DNA of 24,644 bases from JALRAP01 sp046302815 (GTDB lineage: Bacteria; Bacteroidota; Bacteroidia; AKYH767-A; OLB10): NCBI GenBank assembly GCA_046302815.1, contig JBKCHO010000114.1:1-24644 (forward strand), given 5' to 3'. Below the pieces are notes generated by a model that made no database searches, was not told where the DNA came from, and was given only the letters and a program-made list of their open reading frames with translations. Position numbers and translations under genes: made by a program. Shown piece by piece: positions 8,172-16,955 of the stretch. The first letter of the stretch is position 1. Each line of letters opens with the position of its first letter.

Positions 8172-9527
8172 TCAGGTAGTGAGCGGTTTTTTCTTTACGG
8201 GTACTTTTATCTTCACATTGGTAAAATACTTGAGTTGCCTACCCTTGTGGATGGTATTGGAGGAAAGCTTGTTCCAAGACTTTAGGTCTTTAACTGTACA
8301 GTTCAATCTGGTTGCAATGGCATGTAGGCTATCACCTGATTTTACAGTGTACACCTTTTTAACTTGTCTGATTTCCGTTTTGTACTCAACCACCACATCC
8401 TTGTCATTATTTAAAGCAGGTAATGAGCCTGTATCCGTGCCAGCTTCTTGACCTTTTTCAGCAATGGCAGCAGGGTCGACTGTAGGGAACAAGAGGGGTT
8501 CTGCAGCGATAAATGCAGGCACATAAGAAGTAGGTAGACGCAAAATTCCAGGACCACCATATTGAGGAATGGTTCCAGACTTATAAACCGGATTTAGATA
8601 TGTTATAACATCATATGGAAGTCCGATAGCATCTGAAATCTTTTTGAGCGAAACCTGCTTTTCGATTGCAAGTGTATCAACCTCGAAATAGTTGAAGGCT
8701 GGTTGAACTGCGAATATATTGTGCTCTGAGGAGTGGTTCATTACATAAGTCACTGCAATGAAAGCGGGTACATACCCACGCGTCTCTGAAGGAAGATATT
8801 GGGCAATATCCCAGAAATTTGTTTTACCACCTGCTCGTCGGATGGCCTTATTCACATTACCAGGTCCGCAATTGTATGAGGCGATCACTAGCAACCAATC
8901 GCCATATATCGCATACATGTCTTTGAAATACTTACATGCGGCATAGGTTGATTTGATAGGGTCTCTGCGCTCGTCAATGTAGGAGTTGATGCTTAAGTTG
9001 TACATCTTTCCTGTGTTGTACATGAATTGCCAAAGACCTGTAGCACCAGCCCTAGAGACAGCAACAGGGTTCAGTGCCGACTCCACGATTGCCAAATACT
9101 TCAACTCCATTGGAAGACCTTCCTTATCCAGGGCCTCCTCAAACAAGGGAAAATACAACTCAGACAAACCAAGCACACGGCTGGTATGGCCACGCATTTT
9201 ATAAGCATAAAGCTCAATGTACTTTCTGACCTCCTCGTTATAAACCAAAGGAATAGGAGATACCATCCTGGAAATCCTAGCTCGATAGACATCCTCACTG
9301 TATACTGGAACACTACGGTCAGCTGTATTGCTCGGTTTTGGATTTAGATTATTGAACCTCAATACATTATTAAGCTTAACAAGACTATCCAATGCCTCCA
9401 CGATAGGATCCTTAATGGTGGTGGTTGCACTGGTAGTAATCGGACTTTGCTGTGCCTTTGATTGCAAGGGACACATGAAGAGACCAACTATGCTTAACAG
9501 CAGGAAATTAAAGTAATTGATTTTCAA
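8172..9527 (-). CDS. MltD-like lytic transglycosylase with LysM domain
   Basis: Periplasmic or outer-membrane-associated murein hydrolase that cleaves the MurNAc-GlcNAc bond; 451 residues. Residues 1-25 are a signal peptide (FLLLSIVGLFMCPLQSKA). The SLT fold spans ~115-260 with catalytic Glu149 in LAIVESALNP, then SRAGATGLWQFM and YNCGPGNVNKAIRRAGG. A degenerate LysM-like segment lies at ~284-333 and a clear LysM at ~391-434 (YTVKSGDSLHAIATRLNC). There is no lipobox, since the Cys at 19 is not in an LxxC context at a cleavage site. The start is TTG at 9527: an in-frame TGA lies a few codons upstream, and the first internal ATG (codon 18) would remove the signal peptide. It has its own promoter upstream. 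It is convergent with metF. Confidence 0.92.
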   Translation of the reverse strand: MKINYFNFLLLSIVGLFMCPLQSKAQQSPITTSATTTIKDPIVEALDSLVKLNNVLRFNNLNPKPSNTADRSVPVYSEDVYRARISRMVSPIPLVYNEEVRKYIELYAYKMRGHTSRVLGLSELYFPLFEEALDKEGLPMELKYLAIVESALNPVAVSRAGATGLWQFMYNTGKMYNLSINSYIDERRDPIKSTYAACKYFKDMYAIYGDWLLVIASYNCGPGNVNKAIRRAGGKTNFWDIAQYLPSETRGYVPAFIAVTYVMNHSSEHNIFAVQPAFNYFEVDTLAIEKQVSLKKISDAIGLPYDVITYLNPVYKSGTIPQYGGPGILRLPTSYVPAFIAAEPLLFPTVDPAAIAEKGQEAGTDTGSLPALNNDKDVVVEYKTEIRQVKKVYTVKSGDSLHAIATRLNCTVKDLKSWNKLSSNTIHKGRQLKYFTNVKIKVPVKKKPLTT

Positions 9528-9558
9528 TTGATAATTGATTCAGAAGTGGGGTTTTGAA

Positions 9559-9589
9559 CAAAATTAGCCAATTACGAACAATCAGACAA
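9559..9589 (-). promoter_or_regulatory. Promoter of the lytic transglycosylase gene
   Basis: On the minus strand a -33 element TTG (9587-9589, within TTTTG) is followed by 20 bases and a -7 box TAATTTTG (9559-9566). This matches the Bacteroidota consensus exactly in both sequence and spacing. The expected start near 9555 gives a leader of about 28 nt before the TTG start codon. Confidence 0.72.
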
Positions 9590-9704
9590 AATCTGATGGG
9601 ACGCAACCACCTAACAACGAAAGCAAGTTCAGGTTATTGACTGAAGCTAAAAAAATAAATTTGGATTGTAATAATTTAAAAGAGAGCTTATTAGATTGTA
9701 GGTG

Positions 9705-11321
9705 TTAAAAGTCCAAATATCTGTTTCCAAAAGAATTTCTGAAGCCAAAGTAGATTATTGTTGCATCCAAGGCACCAAAGTCGTTTTGAGAAGACCTCAA
9801 TCGTACACCGCCTTCAACCATCAAATTCGATGCTGGATTCACGAGATACCCAAGCTTAAGATCGGCGTTCAATACTTGAGTAGACAATCCTTGTCCAACC
9901 TCGTTACCATATTCAGATGGTCTGTCCTCATAGCTAAGTAATACATTGTTTCCATAATTGACAGGCTCAAAAAGCTCATTATAGTCATACCCTAAATCGG
10001 CCAATGATACCCTAGACCAAAGCGACCATCTTTTGAGCGAATATGAGGCTGTTCCAACATATTCAACAAAGTTTGCTCCGAGTGGGTGAGCCAATGGTTG
10101 ATTGAAATGTGCGTAAGCCGTTCCAGAGGATCGATGTTGGTAGGTATAAGGTCGCACATAATTGAATTCCGCCGACAGATCGAGGTTTCTAATTCCAAAA
10201 AAGCTGAAAGAACGCCATCCGAATTGAACACCATGCTTGTTGGCCCACCAACCATCTCCGGCCCTGACCTCGGATATTTTAAATTCATCTAACATTACCT
10301 GTCCATATACATGGTGCTTGGGCGAGACCTTGTACTTGAAATTGAGTCCCAATAAGGCATTATCAGGTGACCCGATGGAAAACTCGACAGGTCTTAGGAA
10401 AATTACCGGGTTCATGTAGGAGATATCAAATGCTCTCGTTGAATCGTATTTCCAAATAATGGATTCCAAGAGTCCCACGGAAAGACGCTTGCCAATGTTG
10501 ATGTCCAAATAGTGAAATGTCCCATACTTCCTCCTATAGCTTCTGTCTTCACCTTTACCGTCGGGTCCATCCAGGAACATAGCATACAAAACCATGTACT
10601 TGACCTTCCAGAAATTTGCGTTTATTTTCAAAAACGGATAATTATAGGAGTTGTCAGATAAGAGCAACGAACGATATCCATCTCCAATGAAGTTTTTATC
10701 ATAACCTAGTTGAAAGCTGAAATACTTGGGTAAGGCGTAGGACACGGAGCCGGATGAGACTCCAAAATCAAAACCACCGTATAGCTTTTTCGTTCTCCCA
10801 CCACCGGGAACAACGGATGTAGCTCTAATGGCCGAATCGAGATAGCTTGGATAAAGGGCTTGGGTTTCCAAAAATCGTGAATGAAAAGAAAATCCTTTGC
10901 CGAAATATCCTTCTACTTGCACTCCCCTGCCGTTTGCTCGTGTAGCAAAAGAAGTATCTGTCTCCTTGGAAATACCAACGGATAGATCGAAAATGGGATC
11001 GATGGTGATTTGATAATCGTCTCCCTTCACTTGCAGCAAGTGCTCCCGAAAAAGCTTTTTGGACAAAACGCTTTGGGAATTTGGAAAGGGACCCAAGCCG
11101 AACGATGGAAAAGTATCGTTAGCGCCTGCTTGGCGGATCTCATTTATGGAATAAGGTTTAATAGAAGTGTGAAAGGTAGAGCCGAGCTGATTCAGGGTCG
11201 AATCGTACCGAGCATTTAACTCATGACTCAACGGCAGATAATAATGCTGGGCTTGAGTACTAAAAATCCAAAACATTGAAACCAAACACGAAGTTGACAA
11301 TTTCAAAAAAACGCTTCCCAT
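9705..11321 (-). CDS. Outer-membrane beta-barrel, capsule-assembly Wzi / gliding RemB-like
   Basis: 538 residues with a signal peptide at 1-24 (LVSMFWIFSTQA, then QHYYLP). The mature protein has the alternating aromatic/polar strands of an outer-membrane barrel and ends in a C-terminal aromatic (GNRYLDF). The opening YYLPLSHELNARYDSTLNQL, the block FHTSIKPYS and the region FSFQLGYDKNFIGDGYRSLL resemble the Bacteroidota family annotated as capsule assembly Wzi family protein or gliding motility protein RemB. Those names come from memory of the family. The start codon lies 6 bases after the stop of the glycosyltransferase gene, so the two form an operon; this fits a role in surface polysaccharide attachment or export. 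Barrel and outer-membrane location are strong, while the exact role (capsule versus gliding) is uncertain. Confidence 0.7.
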   Translation of the reverse strand: MGSVFLKLSTSCLVSMFWIFSTQAQHYYLPLSHELNARYDSTLNQLGSTFHTSIKPYSINEIRQAGANDTFPSFGLGPFPNSQSVLSKKLFREHLLQVKGDDYQITIDPIFDLSVGISKETDTSFATRANGRGVQVEGYFGKGFSFHSRFLETQALYPSYLDSAIRATSVVPGGGRTKKLYGGFDFGVSSGSVSYALPKYFSFQLGYDKNFIGDGYRSLLLSDNSYNYPFLKINANFWKVKYMVLYAMFLDGPDGKGEDRSYRRKYGTFHYLDINIGKRLSVGLLESIIWKYDSTRAFDISYMNPVIFLRPVEFSIGSPDNALLGLNFKYKVSPKHHVYGQVMLDEFKISEVRAGDGWWANKHGVQFGWRSFSFFGIRNLDLSAEFNYVRPYTYQHRSSGTAYAHFNQPLAHPLGANFVEYVGTASYSLKRWSLWSRVSLADLGYDYNELFEPVNYGNNVLLSYEDRPSEYGNEVGQGLSTQVLNADLKLGYLVNPASNLMVEGGVRLRSSQNDFGALDATIIYFGFRNSFGNRYLDF

Positions 11322-11327
11322 GGCTAC

Positions 11328-12452
11328 TTATTTTTTGTTTTGAATGGCGGATTGACTTTGTTGCAATGCGGTATGAAAGAGTTTTTCATAGGCATCAGCA
11401 ATAAGCTTCCAATTATATTTGCTCTTGACCTTTTCCAAGTTGGATGCAATAGCCGCAGGCACCTTTTGATCCTTTTTAAAATTGTCCACAAAACGAGTTA
11501 CTTCATCCCTATTTAGAAAAAAGGAGCCGTCGTCACCCAGCACAGCCTTATTGAATTCATTGCCGTGTGCGACAATGTAAACAGAAGATGCCATGGCCTC
11601 GAGCAAGGAGGGGTTGGTTCCACCTACAGAATGACCATGAAAATAATACTTGGCAAAATACCTCAGATTGTTCAGGTCATTCTGGTTGTAGATACCTCCC
11701 ATAAATCGAACCCTTTTGTCATGCCCATATTTCTCAATTAAATCAGAGGCATACTTGGTTACCATATTTCCAACAACCAGCAGCGGATCGGGGCATTTGG
11801 AATGAATGTATCCATCCAATATCATATCTACATTGTTTTCTGCCTCCATTCGCGCAATCAGAATCGAGTATCCATCCTGACTAACTCCGTACCTCTCCAA
11901 TGTATTCGGCTCAGGGTTCTGAAAAGGCTCGCATCCGTAGGGTATGAATGTAGAATCCTTGCCATATTTTTCAAGGAGGTAATCCCTTATTTTTTCATTA
12001 TCAGAGACAAGAAAATCAGAATTATTTGCTCCAAGTTTTTCGAACCAAAGCGCTAACCTTTTAACGGTTTCACTCCATTTGTCGCGCTTCCATTCAAGGC
12101 CATCCATGTTGGTAATGAGTTTGCATTTGCCAAAACGCATAAATGGAAAAAATACGGAGGCCGTGGTGTATCCTAAAACTAATAAAATATCCGCCTTGTC
12201 GCGAACTGCATCACGCATGCACAAGTAATCGTAAATGAAGTTTCCGGCGGTTCCGACAGTTAGTTCTGGATTCCAAACATGTTTTACTTTGACTCCACGG
12301 AAATAAGATTCGGAATATGGATGGTAATGGGTATTGTAAACTGTTACTTCATGTCCGCGCGACGACAGAATCACAGAAAGGTATTCAGCACATTGCTCAA
12401 AGCCTCCGTAGTTGTTGGGTATTCCTCTGGTACCAGCTATGGCTATTTTCAT
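11328..12452 (-). CDS. DUF1972-family glycosyltransferase (GT-B fold, GT4-like)
   Basis: 374-residue cytoplasmic or membrane-associated sugar transferase. The N-terminal domain (~1-180) is the DUF1972 type, with MKIAIAGTRGIPNNYGGFEQ at the start and VSDNEKIRDYLLEKYG near its end; the TRGIP-N-YGGFE motif is diagnostic. The C-terminal domain (~190-360) has GT-B features: a donor-site loop including GHSVGGTNPSLLEAMASS, whose Glu is the family's nucleotide-sugar contact. Related enzymes add rhamnose or similar sugars to surface glycans, but neither donor nor acceptor can be read here. It is the first gene of a two-gene operon with the Wzi/RemB-like barrel. A weak -7-like TATTTTCG lies 8 nt upstream of the ATG, with a TTG 17 nt further away. 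Confidence 0.92.
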   Translation of the reverse strand: MKIAIAGTRGIPNNYGGFEQCAEYLSVILSSRGHEVTVYNTHYHPYSESYFRGVKVKHVWNPELTVGTAGNFIYDYLCMRDAVRDKADILLVLGYTTASVFFPFMRFGKCKLITNMDGLEWKRDKWSETVKRLALWFEKLGANNSDFLVSDNEKIRDYLLEKYGKDSTFIPYGCEPFQNPEPNTLERYGVSQDGYSILIARMEAENNVDMILDGYIHSKCPDPLLVVGNMVTKYASDLIEKYGHDKRVRFMGGIYNQNDLNNLRYFAKYYFHGHSVGGTNPSLLEAMASSVYIVAHGNEFNKAVLGDDGSFFLNRDEVTRFVDNFKKDQKVPAAIASNLEKVKSKYNWKLIADAYEKLFHTALQQSQSAIQNKK

Positions 12453-12540
12453 AGTGGATACGAAAATAGGAAAACAGTCTTAACACAATGAGGAAGCGCA
12501 AAAGGATTTTACCCCCTCTTGGATGTTTAAATTGGATTTA

Positions 12541-14394
12541 TCAGGAAAAGGATTGCAAATCGTACAATTTTCGGTACAACCCTCGCTTCTCCAACAATTG
12601 CTCGTGAGTGCCTCGCTCTTCTATACAACCCCGATTCATTACGATGATCTCATCTGCATGCTGAATGGTCGATAACCTATGGGCAATCACCAAGGTAGTC
12701 CTATTCGCCATCAATTTTGTGAGGGCCTCCTGAACCAATCTTTCAGACTCGGTATCCAACGCTGATGTGGCTTCATCTAAAATCAAAATAGGCGGATTCT
12801 TAAGGACGGCCCTGGCGATACTGATCCTTTGCCTTTGACCGCCGGAAAGCTTACCTCCCCTATCTCCAATATTGGTATCGTATCCATTTGGCAGATCCAT
12901 GATGAATTCGTGGGCATTGGCAATCCGAGCCGCCTCTTCGATTTGAGCAGGGGTGGCATCCTTGTAGCCAAATGCGATGTTATTTGCTACTGTATCGTTG
13001 AAGAGTATAGACTCCTGAGAAACTACACCAATGAGCTTACGCAACGACCGAAGCTTTGCATCCTTGATGTTGAGCCCATCTAGAGTAATTTTACCCTTGA
13101 CAGGATCATAAAATCTCGGTAGCATATCGGCCAAAGTGGTTTTTCCCGAGCCGGATTGACCCACTAAGGCAATGGTTTTCCCTTTGGGGATTTTCAATTT
13201 GATGTCGGTTAAAACCTGCTCTGATCGCTCTCCTTTGTAGGAAAAACATACATCATGATATTCCACTACAGAATTGAAACCATCCAGTTCAACGGCATCT
13301 TCACGATCAAAAATATCATTTTCTGCATCCATGATCCGATTGATCCTTTCAGCTGAAGCTATACCCTTCTGAATATTGTAAAAAGCGTTTGTAAAGGCTT
13401 TTGATGGAGGAATAATTTGGGAGAATACGGCGATAAAAGTGATAAACATAGAGGCCGAAAGGGATTCATCAGCACCCAGGACAAGCTTGCCACCGAAATA
13501 CATAACTACCACCAAGACACTCGCGCCTAAAAATTCGCTCATTGGAGATGCCAAATCCACCTTGCGATACATTCGAATGGTAGTACGGGTATAATCGTTA
13601 TTGGTATCCTCGAATTTCTCTTGCACAGTGCGTTCGGCATTGAATGCCTTGATTATTCGCAAACCAGAAAGCGTCTCCTCCATAATGGATAACAATGACC
13701 CCAAATGCTCCTTGCTTCTCACAGATGTTCTTTTCAGGCTCTTGCCTACCCGAGTGATAAGGAGAGCAGTAACTGGCAAAAGAATAAAAACGAACAAAGT
13801 CAGCTGGGGGCTAATAACGACCATGGTAATCAGGAACAAAACAATAGTCAGAGGCTCCCGAAACGCCGCCTCCAAAGAGCTCATTACAGACCATTCAATT
13901 TCCTGGGTGTCGGATGTCATTCTTGAAATTATATCCCCTTTCCGCTCGTCGGAATAATAAGACAATGGCAAATCCATGACCTTGCGATGCATGCTGTTAC
14001 GCATGTCTTTTACCACACCGTTTCGTACGGGAGCAAGGAAGAACATGGCTAGATAACGACAAAGATTCTTGCAAAAGAACATGATTACCACCAAAGAGCA
14101 GATAAGCATAAGAGCATACAGCTTACCCCTCTCGGGATCAACGATGATGCTCGTAAAATAGTAGTAAAAACCATCGACCAAGGCATCTACGGAGAGGGTC
14201 AATTCAGGAGCGCCATTGGCTAACTTTTCCGCGTAATCGGCATCCGATTTCAGAAAAAGCAGATCGAGAAATGGAGCCACCATGGTGAGGGAAAACAAAT
14301 TGAAAACCACCGAACACATGTTCATCACCACATTCATCAGAGCATAGCCCCAATAGGGTTTAACAAGCTGGATGATTCGAAAATAGGTTTTCAT
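12541..14394 (-). CDS. MsbA-like ABC exporter (fused permease and ATPase)
   Basis: 617 residues from the chosen ATG at 14394. A frame opens 13 codons earlier (14433), but MKTYFRIIQLVKPYWGY is the usual exporter start and a -7 promoter box lies between the two. A six-helix type I exporter domain occupies ~1-345, with an extra hydrophilic insert between the first two helices (~48-85). The ATPase domain is at ~375-617: Walker A GQSGSGKT ~412-419, Q-loop Gln ~460 (VSQES), signature LSGGQRQR ~516-523, Walker B LILDE ~537-541 followed by ATSALD, and H-loop His ~572 (AHRLS). Likely substrates are lipid A/lipid-linked glycans or a drug-like lipid; the neighbouring glycan genes favour the former, but this is inference. 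It is divergent from rbfA and 88 bases upstream of the glycosyltransferase on the same strand. Confidence 0.93.
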   Translation of the reverse strand: MKTYFRIIQLVKPYWGYALMNVVMNMCSVVFNLFSLTMVAPFLDLLFLKSDADYAEKLANGAPELTLSVDALVDGFYYYFTSIIVDPERGKLYALMLICSLVVIMFFCKNLCRYLAMFFLAPVRNGVVKDMRNSMHRKVMDLPLSYYSDERKGDIISRMTSDTQEIEWSVMSSLEAAFREPLTIVLFLITMVVISPQLTLFVFILLPVTALLITRVGKSLKRTSVRSKEHLGSLLSIMEETLSGLRIIKAFNAERTVQEKFEDTNNDYTRTTIRMYRKVDLASPMSEFLGASVLVVVMYFGGKLVLGADESLSASMFITFIAVFSQIIPPSKAFTNAFYNIQKGIASAERINRIMDAENDIFDREDAVELDGFNSVVEYHDVCFSYKGERSEQVLTDIKLKIPKGKTIALVGQSGSGKTTLADMLPRFYDPVKGKITLDGLNIKDAKLRSLRKLIGVVSQESILFNDTVANNIAFGYKDATPAQIEEAARIANAHEFIMDLPNGYDTNIGDRGGKLSGGQRQRISIARAVLKNPPILILDEATSALDTESERLVQEALTKLMANRTTLVIAHRLSTIQHADEIIVMNRGCIEERGTHEQLLEKRGLYRKLYDLQSFS

Positions 14395-14398
14395 GCGA

Positions 14399-14406
14399 CA
14401 AATATA
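14399..14406 (-). promoter_or_regulatory. -7 promoter box for the ABC exporter
   Basis: TATATTTG on the minus strand matches TAnnTTTG exactly and ends 4 nt before the exporter ATG. The nearest TTG lies 24 nt upstream of the box (14431-14433), slightly too far for a consensus -33. A start site near the ATG would make the mRNA leaderless. Confidence 0.5.
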
Positions 14407-14437
14407 CCATTTCCGAGGCTCTTGACTGCCCAAAAGA

Positions 14438-14467
14438 TTGGGATTTCAAATCAACGGAGTACCTTTG
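14438..14467 (+). promoter_or_regulatory. Promoter of rbfA, possibly leaderless
   Basis: The -33 TTG (14438-14440), a 19-nt spacer and the -7 box TACCTTTG (14460-14467) fit the Bacteroidota consensus. Only four bases separate the box from the rbfA ATG at 14472, so transcription should begin at or next to the start codon. Confidence 0.68.
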
Positions 14468-14471
14468 CCTT

Positions 14472-14852
14472 ATGGATTCTACCCGTCAATTAAAGTTCGC
14501 CAAGCTGATCCAAAAGGAAATCGGCGACATCTTCCAAAAGGAGGGTAAAAACTACTACGGCAACTCCTTCATAACCGTTACCGGAGTCAAAATAACCCCC
14601 GACCTGTCCATAGCCAGAGTATACATTAGCACTTTCCATGAGAAAGGTGAAGATGTGCTAAAAAAACTGCACACCCATAGAAGGGAAATCAGGCATAAGC
14701 TGGGTGAGCGCATAAGAAGTCAAGCCCGGGTGATTCCGGAAATCGAATTCTTTATCGATGACTCGCTGGATTATGCAGAGAAAATAGATAAACTGATGAA
14801 GGGATTGGTGATACCGAAAGACGATGATGAGGGAAGTGCCAACAACAATTGA
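14472..14852 (+). CDS. rbfA: Ribosome-binding factor A
   Basis: Small KH-fold factor of 126 residues that helps mature the 30S subunit and 16S rRNA 5' end. The sequence shows the typical N-terminal helix (RQLKFAKLIQKEIGDIFQKE), the central strand VTGVKITPDLSIARVYIS, and LGERIRSQARVIPEIEFFID near the end, followed by the DDSLDYAEKIDKLM block common to all RbfA. The length is normal, with a short acidic tail. It is followed after 53 bases by a methyltransferase gene and then an FtsX/LolC-like permease, and probably forms the head of that transcript. Confidence 0.95.
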   Translation: MDSTRQLKFAKLIQKEIGDIFQKEGKNYYGNSFITVTGVKITPDLSIARVYISTFHEKGEDVLKKLHTHRREIRHKLGERIRSQARVIPEIEFFIDDSLDYAEKIDKLMKGLVIPKDDDEGSANNN

Positions 14853-14905
14853 TTCGGCATTGGTCTGATTTAAATTTAAATATTCCTGACTAGTAGATTC
14901 AAAGT

Positions 14906-15718
14906 ATGCAATACGATCCGATAAAGCGTCATCTTGGTGAGATTTTCAATCGCACCCCTTTCCTGAGAAAACTATTCTACCGTTTGTTGGATCTTTTATT
15001 GCTCAGGGCGTGGCATGTTCACCGCGAACTAAGGAAATGGATATCATCCTCACCCGAAAACGCCAACATTCTCGACGCCGGTGCCGGCTTCGGGCAATAC
15101 ACATATTGGTTACATTCGAAAAACAAGCAGTTCAATATTTTGTCTGTGGATGTTAAAGAAGAGCAAGTGGAGGATTGTAATCGGTTCTTTGGAAAAATCG
15201 GAGCCGAAAAAGTAAAATTCGAAATCGCCGATTTGACCCAATTTCACCGTGATGACCAATACAACCTCATCCTTTCCGTAGATGTTATGGAGCATATCCT
15301 TGAGGATGTGCAGGTGTTCCAAAACTTCCATCGCTCACTACGAGCTGGAGGCATGCTTCTGATCAGTACACCATCGGACCAAGGTGGCAGCGATGTACAT
15401 GATGATGGCGAATCCTCATTCATCGAAGAGCATGTGAGAGATGGATACAACATCCAAGAAATTGAAGACAAACTTAAGCTGGCAGGTTTTTCAAAGGTAT
15501 CTGCGCGATATTCCTATGGGGCTCCTGGCAAGATCTCCTGGCGCATTTCCATGAAGTACCCTATACTTTTCATGGGCAAAGTTCCAAAAGCCTTGGGGTT
15601 GATCATACTGCCCTTCTATTACCTATTGGCCTACCCCGTCGCATTCGTACTGAATGCGCTCGACTGCAGAATGAAACACCCAACAGGAACTGGACTGATT
15701 GTCTCGGCCTGGAAATGA
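14906..15718 (+). CDS. Class I SAM-dependent methyltransferase, substrate unknown
   Basis: 270 residues. A Rossmann methyltransferase domain spans ~50-200: motif I ILDAGAGFGQY at ~55-65, acidic residue of motif II in SVDVKEEQ (~80-87), motif post-I around EIADLTQFH, and motif IV LILSVDVMEHILED at ~121-134 followed by LRAGGMLLISTPSD. The C-terminal part (~205-270) is unusual: it contains basic/aromatic residues and a hydrophobic stretch at ~227-253 (LGLIILPFYYLLAYPVAFVL) that could dip into the membrane. This suggests a lipid, quinone or glycolipid substrate, but that is only inference. The downstream permease start lies 8 bases after its stop, so the two are co-transcribed. Confidence 0.88.
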   Translation: MQYDPIKRHLGEIFNRTPFLRKLFYRLLDLLLLRAWHVHRELRKWISSSPENANILDAGAGFGQYTYWLHSKNKQFNILSVDVKEEQVEDCNRFFGKIGAEKVKFEIADLTQFHRDDQYNLILSVDVMEHILEDVQVFQNFHRSLRAGGMLLISTPSDQGGSDVHDDGESSFIEEHVRDGYNIQEIEDKLKLAGFSKVSARYSYGAPGKISWRISMKYPILFMGKVPKALGLIILPFYYLLAYPVAFVLNALDCRMKHPTGTGLIVSAWK

Positions 15719-15725
15719 AAATCGA

Positions 15726-16955
15726 ATGAGAACATCGCTATTCATAGCCCTGCGATATCTCGTTTCAAAGCGGAAGGGCAATGCCGCAAACATCATTGCA
15801 ACGATCTCTATCATCGGCGTGACGGTTGGTACCGCCGGTTTGATTATTGTCCTATCGGTATTCAATGGCTTTTCAGGATTGGTTATGTCGCTATATGACT
15901 CGTTCGATCCAGACATCAAAATCAGCGCCAAAACCGGTAAGACCTTTGAATTCAGCGAAAGCGACTCTTTAATGCTGAAATCTATGCCGGGGATTGCACA
16001 TTACTCCCTCGTACTCGAAGAAAACGCACTTCTTAAGTCGGGAGATCGCCAAGTGATTGCAACCATCAAAGGAGTGGATAGCTGCTATTTTGATGTCACA
16101 GGCATCAACTCCAAAATCATAGATGGAAAGATCGCTTCATCCAAAGATTTGAATTTCGCTGTGATGGGCGCCGGGGTCGCTTATTCACTTTCCATTACCC
16201 CGGCCGATCAACTCAATGTGGTGACGGTGCATGTGCCCAAAAAAGGAACCACAGTGTCATTGATTTCACCTGACGATGCTTTCGCCACAGGCGTATTCCG
16301 AACCACCTCTGTTTTTTCAATACAGCAGGAATTCGATGAAAAATTCGTTATCCTTCCCATGGGCTTCGTAAGGGACATATTGGAACAGCCTAAGAATGTT
16401 TCCGCTATCGAAATCAAAGTGGCGGAAGGATTCGACTCCTTCGAGATAAAAGAGGAGCTTTTGGCTAAGGTAGGTGAACAAAGAAAAGTTCTTACACGAT
16501 TAGAACAACATGAGTTCTTGTACAAAATTTTGCGTTCCGAAAAATGGGCGGTGTATCTGATATTGTCATTCATTCTTTTAATTGCGGTATTCAACATAGC
16601 CGGATCATTAAATATGCTCATCATTGAAAAGAAAAGAGATATCGCCACCCTGTACTCTCTAGGAGCATTTCAGAACCAAATCCGTGGCATTTTCCTTTTG
16701 GAGGGTCTACTGGCCACTTTGGGTGGCGCCATCATTGGTGTTTTATTGGGATTCGCCATTTGCTGGGCGCAGCAACAATTTGGATTGATTAAGTTGGGTG
16801 GAGGCGAAGGATATCTCGTAGAGAGTTACCCGGTAGATATGCAACTGCTCGACTTTATAACGGTACTTGTGTTGGTTGGTTGTATCGGCTTTGTGGCCTC
16901 TTTCATCACCTCAAGGAAAATAGAGCCCAGCGCTCCCGGAAAAACGGGAAACTAA
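15726..16955 (+). CDS. LolC/LolE-like ABC transporter permease (FtsX family)
   Basis: 409 residues from the ATG at 15726; a start 9 codons upstream would overlap the methyltransferase, and MRTSLFIALRYLVSKRKGNAA is the usual N-terminus. One membrane helix follows at ~20-42 (IIATISIIGVTVGTAGLIIVLS), then a large periplasmic MacB-PCD-type domain (~45-270). Three C-terminal helices form the FtsX core (WAVYLILSFILLIAVFNIAG; FLLEGLLATLGGAIIGVLLG; FITVLVLVGCIGFVASFIT). The conserved LNMLIIEKKRDIATLYSLGA is the coupling-helix region that contacts LolD-type ATPases. It probably works in lipoprotein release from the inner membrane; the partner ATPase is not in the window. Its stop codon overlaps that of the convergent dihydrouridine synthase by 4 bases. 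Confidence 0.9.
   Translation: MRTSLFIALRYLVSKRKGNAANIIATISIIGVTVGTAGLIIVLSVFNGFSGLVMSLYDSFDPDIKISAKTGKTFEFSESDSLMLKSMPGIAHYSLVLEENALLKSGDRQVIATIKGVDSCYFDVTGINSKIIDGKIASSKDLNFAVMGAGVAYSLSITPADQLNVVTVHVPKKGTTVSLISPDDAFATGVFRTTSVFSIQQEFDEKFVILPMGFVRDILEQPKNVSAIEIKVAEGFDSFEIKEELLAKVGEQRKVLTRLEQHEFLYKILRSEKWAVYLILSFILLIAVFNIAGSLNMLIIEKKRDIATLYSLGAFQNQIRGIFLLEGLLATLGGAIIGVLLGFAICWAQQQFGLIKLGGGEGYLVESYPVDMQLLDFITVLVLVGCIGFVASFITSRKIEPSAPGKTGN

Noticed and set aside
14395..14433. Earlier start of the ABC exporter at 14433
   Set aside because: The extra 13 residues (MGSQEPRKWYICR) are not typical and would place the -7 box TATATTTG inside the coding region.
15699..15725. Earlier start of the LolC/E-like permease at 15699
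   Set aside because: It would overlap the methyltransferase end by 20 bases; the MRTSLFIALRYL start 8 bases after that stop matches the family N-terminus.
16934..16949. TCCCG-6-CGGGA hairpin at the dusB/permease convergence as a terminator
   Set aside because: Only a 5-bp stem, inside coding sequence, with no T-run on either strand.
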